Source: Tuctoria greenei (taxonomy: Eukaryota; Streptophyta; Magnoliopsida; Poales; Poaceae). From it: a stretch of DNA of 64,000 nt. The notes beneath the pieces are model-generated. The model ran no database searches and had not been told where the DNA came from. It saw nothing but the letters and a program-made list of their open reading frames with translations. Position numbers and translations under genes: made by a program. The stretch is taken from NCBI GenBank assembly GCA_036927565.1, contig JAYESD010000010.1, forward strand, positions 42,835,298 through 42,899,297, in the 5' to 3' direction. Shown here piece by piece: positions 22,940-34,500 of the stretch (position 1 is its first letter; each line of letters begins with the position of its first letter).

Positions 22940-24204
22940 CTACTTGGACGGTTGCTCGATCCAGCCTCCTGCGATGAAGAGGTTCTCGAGGAAGGTCGTG
23001 TCTCCATCGAGTCGACCACTCCACCGAAGATGGCTAACCTATAGAAAGGAGAAATATTATTAAATTTTTGTATCTCAAAGTTTGTGATAATGAATAAAAG
23101 GGAAGAAAACTCACCGTCTGTGAGGTTTCTCGCCTCCACTTACATAACCGGCTTGGAGGATGATGGGCGCCCTGTACCAATCATACTCTTCGCGGTGAAA
23201 TCTCATCGCCTCCTGCCCATACCTTACCTAGAAATGCAAAAAAATAACATCATCAAAACTATTTAAGCAAATTTAATATAATTACAAAGATTACTCACCA
23301 GCGCCTCCAACGCAGCTTGAGAATGCAGTTGGCTTGGCTGCGATGGGTCACTTCCCTTGTGGCCCCACTTCCACAGATGAATAAGGGTCAGCTTCTGACT
23401 ACTCTCATGATCCTACGGACACGTGTTAAAACAATGATGATTTTAAAATTACTTAAATAGAATTGGAGTCACACTAACCATGCGCTTAGCAAGAAGTAAA
23501 AAGTCATCCGCATAAAACTTGTGTGTCACGTCCATCCCTCTGCTCTCTGTCTCGACGGGTCCTAAAGATGCCCCGAAAACCCTCGCTCGCCCGCAGGCCA
23601 CGGTACGCATCCATACGGCCATCTAACCATGCTACGCCAACCTGCACACATTTATTATTAGATGAAAACATTTTTAACATAATCGGATAACGGAGCAAAG
23701 TAAAACAAACAATTTAACTCTGCGTAATGTGCCTCTATTAAGTACTTGGGAGTCATGTTCTTGAACGCCCTCAGCTCACTGCCCGGATGTAGCTTCAAGT
23801 GCGCTCTCGTAGCTTTGATTCAGGTGTCGTTAGGGATTGTGTAATGAGCTTCCTGGTGTTCTTGTGAAAAACGACACTGGCGCGATCCACCTAGCCCTCG
23901 TCCTCCAAATGGTATCGTGCTTGGAAGAACAAATATACATGTCTATTTCATACTTTCCATGAAGTCGTGTGTTGACGGCTAGTACGTCGCAAATGATAAA
24001 CCGCAAGCGCACGAAGACCACTGTAGCACTTCCCCTTAAAGAGTATTCTCAAGGGTATCAAATCCAAGGAACATGTGTGCTAATCTCCTAACTAGTTCAC
24101 CCAAGGACACAAAGTTTGGTGGTAGGCAAGGGGTAGAGAGGATTTCCTAAGAGAAGGGTTTCTAATTCAAAGCAAGTTGATCAATAGCTACTTGTATTGG
24201 GCAC
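22940..24204. other. Unassigned repeat-like DNA
   Basis: This stretch contains no convincing gene. Minus-strand frames near 23340-23700 give gene-like fragments (HLWKWGHKGSDP and VAWLDGRMDAYRGLRASEGF) separated by AT-rich, intron-like gaps near 23060-23080, 23240-23290 and 23640-23710. A degraded multi-exon gene or a DNA-transposon (CACTA-type) ORF is possible, but I could not recognise the family. 24000-24204 (ATAAACCGCAAGCGCACGAA onward) looks like another repeat piece. Confidence 0.35.
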
Positions 24205-25158
24205 TGTCGATACCCTACATACTAGGGATCCCTTCGTACCAGAAGAAAATGCGTTGAGTTCTGCCTTCTAGTATTGTCGACTTCCGGAGGCAACACGTGT
24301 CCCGCAGTACCGAACCTGCATTCCTCCTTAGGGTGGATCTGGTTCTACCACTTGTCCCGTAGTGTCGGACCTACCTCCCTCCTTAGGGTGGCTCCGGTGC
24401 TGCCATGTGTCCCGTAGTACCGAACCCGCCTCCCTCCTTATGGTGGCTCCAGTGCTGCCACATGTCCCACAGTACTGGACTTGCCTCCCTCTTTAGGGTG
24501 GCTCCGATATTGCCACGTGTCCCGGGGCACCAGACCTGCCTCCCGAAAAGGGGAAGCTTCGGTGCTACCACGTGTCTAGTAGCTCCGGACCTGCCTCTCC
24601 ACATAGGGAAGCTCCAGAGCTACTACGTGTCGCACGTCAGGATCTATGTCTACAGCGGGAAGACATCGGGATATCCAACGGCGCGGACATTCAAGAGCCA
24701 TCAATTGGTCGTTACAAGACCTGGTTAACGCGTCATTAATGCCATATTAATAACGCACGATCAGAGCACTATCAATATAGGTAACACTATCGTTGTGGCA
24801 CGTTATCACACTATTAACCACTCTTAACACCCGTAGATCATGTATAGGGTGGTTATTGCAGCGAGGGCCACCTGTCGGGCCACAACGCACACTGTAACAG
24901 TAAGTCCTTAGCGTATTAAAGGGTTGTGCTACACGGTAGAAAAGATCATCTGATAACAAGCCATCCATACTCACTCAAGCTCATACAATACACAAACACC
25001 CTGTGGAGTAGGGTATTACGCTCAGGCGGCCTGAACCACGTAAAAATCCTTTGTGTTCACTGTTGATATTGATCTTGATTAGCGCCCCACCTAAATACGA
25101 ACCTCCGCGGACTACTTCTTAGTAGTACCGGGGGAAGTGTCGTTGGCACGCTTCCACA
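24205..25158 (+). repeat. Gypsy D 5' LTR
   Basis: The inferred LTR runs from TGTCGATACCC to CTTCCACA and is followed by the primer site. The right end is well supported by the primer site and the GGTAGGGTATT-like U5 style. The left TG is inferred. U3 contains a tandem array (24277-24632). The 3' LTR is beyond the window. Confidence 0.65.
24277..24632 (+). repeat. Tandem array in Gypsy D U3
   Basis: About six degenerate units of roughly 60 bp have the pattern TGTCCCGTAGTACCGGACCTG, CCTCCCTCCTTAGGG, TGGCTCCGGTGCTGCCACG. Later units diverge and change to GGGAAGCTCC. U3 tandem repeats often act as enhancer-like modules in plant LTRs; here that role is inference. Confidence 0.85.
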
Positions 25159-25160
25159 TT

Positions 25161-25177
25161 TGGTGCGCCAGGTAGGA
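25161..25177 (+). other. Gypsy D primer binding site
   Basis: TGGTGCGCCAGGTAGG follows the LTR end by two bases. This sequence type is the primer site of grass Tat-like Gypsy elements and differs from the iMet site used by all other elements here. Confidence 0.75.
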
Positions 25178-25199
25178 GAAGGGCTTCAACATCCCCAAG

Positions 25200-26051
25200 A
25201 TGGTGAACTCAACTGCCACTTCGAACGGACCAGCTGCACAAGCCATTGGTGGAAATCCCTCTAATGCTCAACAGACGGCCAACGTTGTTGTTCCGGCGAA
25301 CGTCGTTCCACCACAAACACTATCTACTGTAGGAGCCAATGCTGGACAACAAGATGGTTACTTCGCGTCAGTTTTGGAATCAACAAACAACCCGAAGAAC
25401 ATTTTGAATGCAGCACGGACTCTACTTCAGCGTCCTCCAGCAATGGGAGCTCCTCCGGCTGTGCTGACGTTGAGCATTTGGTTGCAGTCGCAGCCACTGC
25501 GCTCAACAACTAAGGTTTGCCCCATGCAGAGCAGTCATCTTCACGTAACAGGACCTTGTCTGGAAGACTTGGTCCTGCGACATCTCAGCCCAGGAGACGT
25601 GCGCCCTCACAGCATGCGACGTCTCTGCTCTTTGGGGCTCGTCCTACTCATACGGCGTCGAGGCTCTCGACTCAAGATCTTCGGTCGAGGGTCGACTGCC
25701 GGTACATGAGGCAGTATGGCCGTGTAAACATCGAGTGTACTCGCGAGAGGTGACTTGCTCATGAAAACTCTTCTCCTCAGGGGGTTGGAGGCGGCTGTTC
25801 AGCTCTCGCCATGCATCTCCGCATGGTGGAATGGCCACCCAAGTTCCAGCCTCATCTGCCGGAGAAATACGACGGGACAGTCAACTCCGTCGAGTTTCTT
25901 CAAATCTACTCCACCACCATCCTCGCGGCTGGAGGGAATGAGGATGTCATGGCCAACTACTTCCTTGTGGCTTTGACCAAGGCTACAAGGTCCTGGTTTA
26001 TGAGCCTACCCCCTAACTCTATCTACAGTTGGGGTAACTATGTCGCCAGTT
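25200..26051 (+). pseudogene. Gypsy D gag, first part
   Basis: The start is ATG 25200 (MVNSTATSNGPAAQAIGGNP), followed by a low-complexity N-terminus with frameshifts and stops near 25500-25800. The Retrotrans_gag core then reads WPPKFQPHLPEKYDGTVNSV, EFLQIYSTTILAAGGNEDVMANY and ALTKATRSWFMSLPPNSIYSW. It stops at YVAS where F1d is inserted, and resumes at 36331 with QFTANFGSSYTWPGTELDL. The motifs are those of Tat-lineage Gypsy gag of grasses. The protein would form the capsid. Confidence 0.88.
26047..26051. repeat. Target site duplication of F1d (left)
   Basis: CAGTT is repeated at 36331-36335, directly flanking the two LTR ends. Confidence 0.95.
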
Positions 26052-27874
26052 TGTAAGACCTATGTGTGCTGAATACATTGGCTTCTAATGAATACACTTG
26101 GCTTTGATGATAAAAGCTTTGAATATCACCAAAACACCTTTTTATCAAGGTCCGACTCTAGCTCTGAGCTACAGCAAGGTCCGACGGTAGGTCCGGCTTG
26201 TTTTGGGCAGCTCCGGCTACGTTAGATGCTAGGTCCGGCTTCTTGGTAAGGTTCGACATGTCTTTGTTAGCTCCGGCATGTCTTTGATAGCTCCGGCATA
26301 TACTTGATAGCTCCGGCATGCTTTCTCTAAGCTCCGACGTACTTTTTCTAGCTCTGGTTTTGGGTTGACTAGTTTTGACTAGTTTTTGGTAAGCTCCAGT
26401 GCTAGGATCTACTAGTTTTGGTAAGCTCCAGTGCTAGGTTCTACTAGCTTTTGATAGCTCCGGCTCAAGCTCCGGGTTGTTCTGGCAAGGTCCGGAACTT
26501 GACCTAAGTGCTTCTGCTTTTCATTTGCAATGTTCCGTACTTGCTTTACATTGTTGGAAAGATTGCTTAGTATTAATTTGCTAAGTTTTTGGTGCGTTTT
26601 GGATGATACGGTTGATATCGTTTCTACTGTGGTTTTGCAACATGCTTATGTGAGGTTCTCATGTAAGGTGTTATGTTCGGAACTAACTTGAGTCAAGTCG
26701 AGGACTTGGGCTCGTATGGATTATTTGTTTGTTCATGTGCAGGTGTTGCTTGAGTTCAAGTCATGGCTGGTGATAGGATCCATTGGACTAGTCTCAGGGA
26801 GGAGATGAGGTTCCAACAACCAAGTTCGGGAGGAACTGTGGTTGAGCTGGTCAGGAGGTCGCGCAGGATGATTGAATCAAGGGCAGTGCATATGAAGGTC
26901 AAAGGAAGGTGTTCGCACGTATGCATGAGGTGCATGACGTGGCAATATGCTTCTAGAGACGGATTATGGAAGGAAGATCTGATCGGAAGGATCGGATCGT
27001 ATCGGTTGAAGACTTAGGCTGCTAGCTGAGTCGGTTATGGCTCGGTATGGAAATATCGAGTTGGTTATGTTAGGATTTCGTGTGGGTCACGAATTTGAGT
27101 TGTTTAGGAATGTGGGATACGTTTCTAAGGTGTTTGGAAGTCTTAAGATTGCTTCTATCTGCGTATAGAAGAGTCCTAAGCAGTTATGGAAAGTTCCGAT
27201 TGTGATCGGATTAGGATTGGAGTCCTAGTTGAGATTGGGATGGCCTAAGGGCTGGTTATATAAGCAAGGGAAGGCCAAAGCTCATGTGGAGACGACTTTG
27301 GGGCTGTTCCTCTTGTGTTATATTGAATAAAATTCATAGTTTGAAGGAACTTTTTGTGCCTTGTTCGTCCGACTTGTTCCAGACAAGTTTTACTCGTCGA
27401 GTTTCTGGACAGCACTACCTTTCGTTGGTGGTTTATCATAACTCGAGTTTTACTGATCCAATTGACGTGATTCTTTTTCGGTTGTCTTCACAACTTGATT
27501 ATCTATCATATATAAAAATTTCACGGTCATTGGATTTGTGGTTTATGATCTACACGAGTTTCTTTGCAACGTTCCAGAACTGTTTGTCTCGAGTAGGTCA
27601 AATTGACCTTTGTTTGATCTTTCGATCATAACTTGAGTTTTTCTCGACGAATTTGAGTAATTCTTTTTGTGTTGTCTCCGTTACCAGATTCTCTCTGATA
27701 TCTATCACTTTTGTCACGGTGAAACACGTTTAGATTAGTCTCATACATGATTTGTTTAACAGATCGTTTTTCTACCGAAGGGATCAGGGTTTTATTGTTT
27801 CCGCTGCGTAAGATTTTTAAATCTACCATTCACCCCCCCCTCTGGTAGCTTTTCACGTGCTCTTCGATCCTACA
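26052..27874 (+). repeat. F1d 5' LTR
   Basis: The 1,823-bp LTR runs TGTAAGACC...GATCCTACA. U3 spans 26052 to about 27285, with a repeat zone at 26150-26500 (units like TAGCTCCGGCATGTCTTTGA). The TATA box TTATATAAG is at 27256-27264 and AATAAA at 27326-27331, which makes R short. U5 runs to 27874 and includes a C-run (27832-27840). Confidence 0.95.
26763..27017 (+). CDS. Small ORF in F1 LTR U3 (5' copy)
   Basis: This 84-codon ORF starts MAGDRIHWTSLREEMRFQQP and is basic in its second half. The same N-terminal ~48 codons are open in every F1 LTR here: 35212 on plus, and minus ORFs 6336-6521, 14093-14278 and 46422-46634. The C-terminal part differs by frame between subfamilies. The ORF lies upstream of the TATA, so only the 3' LTR copy would be in genomic RNA. 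A pyrimidine-rich stretch ending GTGCAG sits about 22 bases before the ATG. I know no homologous protein. Between F1c and F1d LTRs, replacement changes outnumber silent ones in this ORF, so it may not be translated. Confidence 0.35.
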   Translation: MAGDRIHWTSLREEMRFQQPSSGGTVVELVRRSRRMIESRAVHMKVKGRCSHVCMRCMTWQYASRDGLWKEDLIGRIGSYRLKT

Positions 27875-27876
27875 AT

Positions 27877-27891
27877 TGGTATCAGAGCCAC
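27877..27891 (+). other. F1d primer binding site
   Basis: TGGTATCAGAGCCAC starts two bases after the LTR and is complementary to initiator Met tRNA. Confidence 0.95.
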
Positions 27892-27936
27892 AGTGCTCTA
27901 ATATTTGTGATTTGCACGTGTTTTTGACTAATCATC

Positions 27937-30159
27937 ATGGAGAAGTACTCCACCAAACCTTGTGTGTTTGCTGGTATTGATTTTCAGGTTTGGAAGGCAC
28001 GCATGGAGGCTTTCATCCAGGCAAAAGGCTTTGCAATATGGGAGAAGGTGTATAAGCCTTATGAAGTAACACCCAATGATCAAGTCACGGCCACAAACCT
28101 ATGGGACGTCGACAACAACAACAAAGCCCGAAACTTGATCATCCAAGGACTCACTCAAAGCGACTTTGATCGTGTCGCGCACCTCCGGTCAGCATACGAT
28201 GTTTGGAGAGCTCTCTGTGATTATCATGAAGGCTCCAACACAATCAAGGAGGTAAAACAAGATATGTTCAAAAAGGAATATATGCGTTTTGAGATGCAAC
28301 CAGGTGAGTCTATCGATGACCTCTTTGCTCATTTCAATAAAATTCTCAGCAACTTACGTAGTGTCAATGTTAATTTTTCTGATGCTGAGAATGCTAGGCA
28401 ACTTCTTAGTGCATTAGACATGTCAATTTGGGAGATGAAAGTAACATCTATTCGTGAATCAACTGTCATGAGTTCTCTTACATTAGATGTACTCTATTCT
28501 AAACTAAAAACTCATGAAATTGACATCCTAGCACGTAAGAACCCAAATAAGTCTATTGCATTTGTTTCACAACGTGATATGTCTAGCTCTGGCCAATCAT
28601 CATCTTGCAATACTCTTGCTTTGTTGTCCTCACTAACCCTGGAGCAGATCGAAGAATTTCCAGAAGAGGAGTTGGCACTCATCTCTACTAGATTCTCAAA
28701 AGCATTCCAAAATGTGAGAACTAGAAGGAGAGGAAGCTCCGGACCTCAACGCTGTTTTGAATGTGGTAAAACAGGACACTTTCGTACAGAATGCCCTAAC
28801 CTTTCAGGTCCGACCACCCAGGAAGAAAAACAAAGCAAGGTCCGGACCTCCTCTGGAAATTCCAACAAAAAGAAAAAGAAGGGTACCATAGGACGCAAGA
28901 TGATTAACAGTTTCATCACCGCGCTTCAAGAAATTAGTTCAAGTGATGTAGACTTTGAAAGTGATGAAGATGATGATGATCTGGCCAACTTATGCTTCAT
29001 GGCGGGCAAAACAAGATCAAGATCAAGTTAGGAGGATGCAGAACACAACAGTGAAGACGATGAGGTATGTTCTACCTGCAATGAAATGTGTGATGCTATT
29101 TCTTGTGCAACTATTATTGTCAAGAAAAAGGACAAAAAGCTTAGGGATAATGCTGCTAAAATTGAATCACTAGAATCTGAAATTAACCGTTTAAAAACTT
29201 TGATTCCTAGTGATGATGCATGTCCCTCATGTGACTTAATCTATGAACAATTGTCCACATTAAGAAGTGCACACTCCTCCACTCTAGATAGACTTGATGA
29301 AGAAATTGAAAAGAACAAAGAGCTTGCTGCACTTAATGATGAAAACTTGAAAGATGCTAGCTGTTCTACAATTGATTTGCATTGTTCTACTTGTGATGAT
29401 CTTGATAAGAAACTACAGGATGCTATGAATGAAATTTCTATATTGAACAATGCTTTACGTTCTCATGAAGTTAAATTTTGTTCCAATTGCAAACTAAAAG
29501 GAAAAACTTCATGTGAAAATTGCCTTGATCTGTCCAATAAACTTGATGACATGCATAGGACATTAGATCGGTTTTGTAATGGGAATAAGAACCTAAACTT
29601 ACTGCTAAATTCTTCCAAGTCTTGCAATGATAAAATTGGTTTAGGTTTTGATTCTCATGCTCATGCTAAGGCACATCCACCTAAAATTGTAAAGTTATTA
29701 GGAAGTGGTTTGTTTCAAATAGTTCCTAAACAAAAAGGAGTGGTTTTCAAATCTGCAGGAGTGTTGCCTCATTCCGTTTCAAATAAAAATTTTGCTTGCT
29801 CATCTAGACATGAACACAAAGTTAAATTTCATTGTACCTTCTGTGGTAAAGATGGTCATGTCATAGATTTTTGTTATAGACTAGCTAAACAACAGAAAAG
29901 GGAAAGAAAAATTGCTAGATCTTATAACTTTCATGCAATTAGAAAAACACAACCTGCTTTAGTGAGACAGAAATTTGAAAAGGTAGCTTCCGGACCTCCT
30001 AGTAAGAAATCCGCAAAAGCAGCTCCGATAATTCCGATAGCTCCGAGAGCTCACGGACCTTCTGTTGTTTCCTTCGGAACATCAGCTTTTTTTTTCAGAG
30101 CTTCAGCCTTGTCTTTTGGAAGCTGCCTTTACCTCCGGAGCTACTGGTTTTTGTGCTAA
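27937..30159 (+). pseudogene. Copia F1d gag with CCHC and coiled coil
   Basis: The start is ATG 27937 (MEKYSTKPCVFAGIDFQVWK), 45 bp after the primer site. The UBN2-type gag domain covers residues ~10-200 (NLIIQGLTQSDFDRVAHLRS, WRALCDYHEGSNTIKEV, ARQLLSALDMSIWEM). CCHC CFECGKTGHFRTECP lies near residue 275, followed by an acidic DFESDEDDDD run. A single TAG at 29029-29031 replaces the Gln codon seen in F1c; this is a C-to-T change. The same frame then continues open to 30159 with a Cys-pair coiled-coil region and a second knuckle CTFCGKDGHVIDFC. Without the stop, Gag plus spacer would be one ~740-codon unit. The tail near 29980-30150 is Ser/Pro/Ala-rich and is encoded by TCCG-rich motifs also found in the LTR. 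Confidence 0.93.
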
Positions 30160-30333
30160 AAGAGTTAAGAATAGAAAACCTCAAACTTCGACTCATAAAC
30201 CTGCTGTTTTATCTTAGCTTTCGCGTGTTTTCCTGCTGCACGTCGTGTGACTCAGTACTGGATTCCTAAATGCCTTTTGACTAACCCCAGTATTGAGTCA
30301 TCGACGTATTGTGCTTCTATATAGGTTACACAT

Positions 30334-30768
30334 TTGAGGAAGGAGAATATTTGGATTGTGGATTCAGGTTGCTCACACCACATGACCGGTAACAAAGATT
30401 GGTTCTCCTCCCTCTCTTTTGTGTCACGTGTAGAGAATGTTACTTTTGTCGATAATTCTTCAACTCCTATAATTGCTAAGGGTTCGGTTAGAGTAAATGA
30501 TCACTACACTTTGAAGGATGTGGCACTTGTCAAAAATTTGAAATACAACTTGCTTTCTGTTGCACAATTGCTGGATGAAAATCTAGAAATTGTTTTCAAC
30601 AAAAACTACTGCAAAGTTGTAGATTCAAATAGTGAGCTTATTTTTAACATGTCTCGGTTTGGAAGAGTTTTTAAAGCTGATTTTGATATGTCTTCCTCTA
30701 CGCATAGGTGTCTAGTTGCTAATGATTCAAAGGACTTATATTTTTGGCATCGTAGACTTGGTCAGTAG
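30334..30768 (+). pseudogene. Copia F1d aspartic protease and pre-integrase
   Basis: Retropepsin with an intact catalytic triad: WIVDSGCSHHMTGN, then VTFVDNSSTPIIAKGSV and NLKYNLLSVAQL. The conserved DLYFWHRRLG of the GAG-pre-integrase domain follows, where a one-base deletion (CAG in place of CACG) gives a stop at 30766-30768. It would process Gag-Pol. Upstream, 30160-30333 is the frame-shifted linker with TQYWIPKCLLTNPSIE. Confidence 0.92.
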
Positions 30769-32228
30769 GCTTTGATCACCTAACGCGTGTTAGTTCTCTT
30801 GATCGCATACGTGGGCTGCCTAAGCTTAAAGGGGACAAAGAAATTGTGTGCTCTTCTTGTAGACATGCTAAGATGGTTGCAGGTTCACATACACCTCTCA
30901 CAATGATCATGACAACTGAACCATGTCAACTTTTGCATCTTGACACCGTAGGACCTTCACGTGTTCAATCCTTCGGAGGTAAATGGTATGCTCTTGTTAT
31001 TGTTGATGATTATTCTAGATATTCTTGGGTTTACTTTATGGCGTCTAAGAATGAAGATTTTAGTCACTTTAGAACTTTATTTCTTAGATTATCAATTGAT
31101 CACCCAGGATCATTAAAAGCAATTAGAAGTGATAATGGAACTGAATTTAAAAATCAATCTTTTGATCACTTTTGTGCTGAAAATGGAATAAATCATCAAT
31201 TCTCTTCTTCTTATGTACCTCAACAAAATGGTGTTGTAGAAAGAAAGAACAGAACCTTAGTTGAGATGGCTAGGACTATGCTTGATGAATATCAAACTCC
31301 TAGGAAATTTTGGGCTGATGCGCTAGCAACCGCTTGTTATGTCTCAAATCGTGTTTTCTTGCGTGCTAAGCTAGGTAAAACACCATATGAGCTTCGGTTT
31401 GGACATAGGCCTAGTGTTACACACTTTTGGGTCTTTGGTTGCAAATGCTTTGTTAAGAAACATGGTAATCTTGATAAATTTGAGCCTAGATCCATTGATG
31501 GCATGTTTCTTGGTTATCCATCTCATACTAGAGGCTACTGTGTGCTTTTACTTGACACTAACAAAATTGTGGAGACTTGTGAAGTGTCTTTTGATGAAGC
31601 TAGCCCAGGTACTAGCTCCGATGTTGCAGGACCAGATCCGTATCCTCAGGGGGAGGGTACTTTCGAAGATGAAGAAGAGTCGGTGGTACTGCCTGGTAGT
31701 TCCGAAGTTGACACGTGCCCAGCTCCAGACATTGAACAAGCTCCGGCTATCACCTCTGCTGGTCCTGATCGTCCACAAGTCACAAGCTCATCAATCTACG
31801 ATGAACCTAATGAAGAAGAAGCTTGTGAGACATCTGTTCCCCTAAGTTTTTATAAAGATCATCCCCCACAACAGATGATTGGAAGCTTGCACGAACGAGT
31901 CACACGGTCCAGGTTTTGCGATCCAAACTCTCATGCTCGTTCTACTTTTGTTGCTTCTTTTGAACCCAAAGATATATCAGATGCACTCACTAATGAATCT
32001 TGGATTATTGCCATGCAAGCAGAGTTAGAAAATTTTGAAAGAAATAATGTTTGGAAACTTGTACCTTCACCTCAAGGTCACACTTTAATTGGAACTAAAT
32101 GGGTATTTAAAAATAAACAAAGTGAGGATGGGGTTGTGGTTAGGAATAAGGCTAGGTTGGTTGCTCATGGTTTCACTCAAGTTGAAGGTTTAGATTTTGA
32201 TGAAACTTTTCTCCTGTCGCTAGATTAG
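30769..32228 (+). pseudogene. Copia F1d integrase and start of RT
   Basis: The zinc-binding end (CSSCRHAKM) is followed by the rve integrase core with all three acidic residues: D in LLHLDTVGPSRV, D in AIRSDNGTEFKNQ and E in QQNGVVERKNRTL. The C-terminal WVFGCKCFV, FLGYPSHTRGY and SFDEA follow. An acidic linker (31600-31850) leads to the RT N-terminus: PPQQMIGSLHERVTRSRF, ALTNESWIIAMQAELENFE, GTKWVFKNKQ and VEGLDFDETF. A one-base deletion near 32210 shifts the frame before APVARLEA. The enzyme would insert the cDNA into the genome. It is the only integrase in the window with an intact catalytic triad. Confidence 0.93.
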
Positions 32229-33496
32229 AAGCCATAAGAATTTTGTTAGCTTTTGCAGCATCTAAAGGTTTTAAGCTATATCAAATGGATGTTAAAAGTG
32301 CTTTTCTTAATGGCTACATAGATGAGGAGGTTTATGTCAAACAACCACCGGGTTTTGAAAATCCAGATTTGCCTAATCATGTTTACAAACTGTCCAAAGC
32401 CTTGTACAGTCTCAAACAAGCCCCTAGAGCATGGTATGATAGGTTAAAAACATTCTTACTTAAACAGGGGTTTACCATGGGCAAGGTTGATAAAACTCTT
32501 TTTGTGCTTAAGCATGGCAATGACTCATTATTTGTTCAAGTGTATGTGGATGATATTATCTTTGGTTTTGCTTCTCATGATCTTGTGTCCAAGTTTTCAG
32601 CAATGATGAGTTCCGAATTTGAAATGAGTATGATGGGTGAACTCACTTACTTTTTGGGGCTGCAAATCAAGCAAACCAAGGAGGGTACCTTTGTGCATCA
32701 AACTAAGTATACCAAAGACCTCCTAAGGCGCTTCAACATGGACAAAAGCAAGCCTCTTCGGACGCCAATGGGAACAGCAACAACACTTGAACTTGATGAA
32801 GATGGTGAATCCGTGGATCAAAAAGAATATAGAAGCATGATCGGATCACTTTTGTACCTCACGGCATCAAGACCGGACATACAATTCAGCGTATGTCTTT
32901 GTGCACGGTTTCAAGCTTCCCCATGTGTTTCACATCGTCAAGCCATCAAAAGGATTCTCAGGTACTTACATGGAACTCAAGAATTTGGCATTTTTCTTCC
33001 TTCTTCCTCAACCGTTACTTTGAAAGCTTTTTCGGATGCTGATTTTGGGGGTTGTAGGATTGATAGGAAAAGTACTTCCGGTGCTTGTCATTTTCTTGGT
33101 AATTCTCTTGTTGCTTGGTCCTCTAGAAAACAAAATTCAGTTGCACAATCCACAGCCGAATCTGAATATGTAGCTGCTGCTAGTGCTTGCTTACAAATTC
33201 TTTTGATTGTTCAAACACTTAAGGACTATGGGGTTGATCTAGATAGTGTTCCACTATTCTGGGATAACACTAGTGCCATTTGCATTGCTAAAAACCTCGT
33301 GCAACATTCTAGAACTAAGCACATTGACATTAGGTATCACTTTCTCCGAGATAATGTTGAAAAAGGAAACATTGTGCTTCACCATGTAGATACCGAACAT
33401 CAATTGGCTGACATTTTTACAAAACCTTTGGATTTCACTCGTTTTTGTTACATTCGTAGTGAAATAGGGGTTATGCATCCTCATGGCTTAAATTGA
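32229..33496 (+). pseudogene. Copia F1d reverse transcriptase and RNase H
   Basis: The open frame is 32243-33496. RT carries KLYQMDVKSAFLNGYIDEE, KQPPGFENPDLPNHVYKL, LKQAPRAWYDRL, the catalytic VYVDDIIFG, MGELTYFLGLQIKQTKEGT, SLLYLTASRPDIQFSV and SHRQAIKRILRYLHGTQ. RNase H follows with FSDADFGGCRIDRKS, ESEYVAAASAC and NTSAICIAKN, ending at HPHGLN and TGA 33494-33496. The RNase H aspartate in the FCDN position reads FWDN (the Asp is retained). This open frame is long and well conserved. The only lesion is the frameshift at its 5' edge. Confidence 0.95.
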
Positions 33497-34500
33497 GGGG
33501 GAGTTTTTTGAAACTTGGGAAGTCTATGTGTGAATCTGAAATTAAAATAATATGAGCATAGTATTTCATACATATATGACCTTGTGATTCCTTTTACATG
33601 CTGAAAGTTCTTTCTACATTACTCGTGTTATACATTTTGTAGTTTTTGCCATGTCTAGTAATTTAAATAATTACTTACACTAAAACTGGTCATGGTCAAA
33701 CTTTCTTGCTGTTTTGAACTTGTTACATGTTCACAAGTGCTTTTAGTCATTAAGAATTCATCAAGTAATCAACTCACATGTTGAGTTTTTTTATAAACAA
33801 ATATAAATTGAGAAAAGATCAAGAGAATATGCTTGCATCGCACTTCTTCTTTTGAGATGGCTTGTCATTGCACTTAGATATGAACTTGGAAGAAGTTGTG
33901 TATGACTAAAACCATGTCCTTAAGCTTCTGATTGTCAAATGACATAGGCTTGGCTTGGTTGGTTAGAATAAGGCAGATGCGCATATAATCTCTTGCAAAT
34001 ATCATATGATCTAAATTTATGCTTTGAAAAATAATAAAATGCAGCAACTAGTGTCATGCTTTCAGGTTTTTAAATAGTTAAGTTTGTGAGATCATGACTT
34101 GCTTAAATTGAAAAATTACATTTGATCTCTAGCATGGCTTACACTACCTTATGTATTTCCTTGATGTGATAATGTAAGGTACTTGATAGTATGACTTGGA
34201 TGAGCTTTGTTTATATGTATATGTTATAATATGCTCATAACAACTAAAGAGGGAGAGATAATTTGTTTATATGCTCATAACTTGCTGAATACATTGTCAA
34301 AGGGGGAGAGATAATCATGAAAAGAAAGAGCATAAGGAGAGAAAATAAAGGGGGAGAGATTTTCATTTTCTTCTTTCATTTTCTTCTCTTTTTACTTTTG
34401 ATTTACAAAGGGGGAGAAATTGTTTTCAAAAACTTTTATGTGAATAAGCCAATGTTCGGATTTTAAATGGTGTTGCCAATGCATTCATCAAGGGGGAGAT
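33497..34500 (+). promoter_or_regulatory. F1d post-pol spacer with five polypurine tracts
   Basis: This noncoding kilobase opens with GAGGGGGAG. At 34245-34430 it contains AAAGAGGGAGAGATAAT, CAAAGGGGGAGAGATAAT, AAAGGGGGAGAGATT and CAAAGGGGGAGAAATTG. The terminal tract AAGGGGGAGA (34490-34499) abuts the 3' LTR and is the expected plus-strand primer. The clustered extra tracts are a Sirevirus hallmark. Confidence 0.85.
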
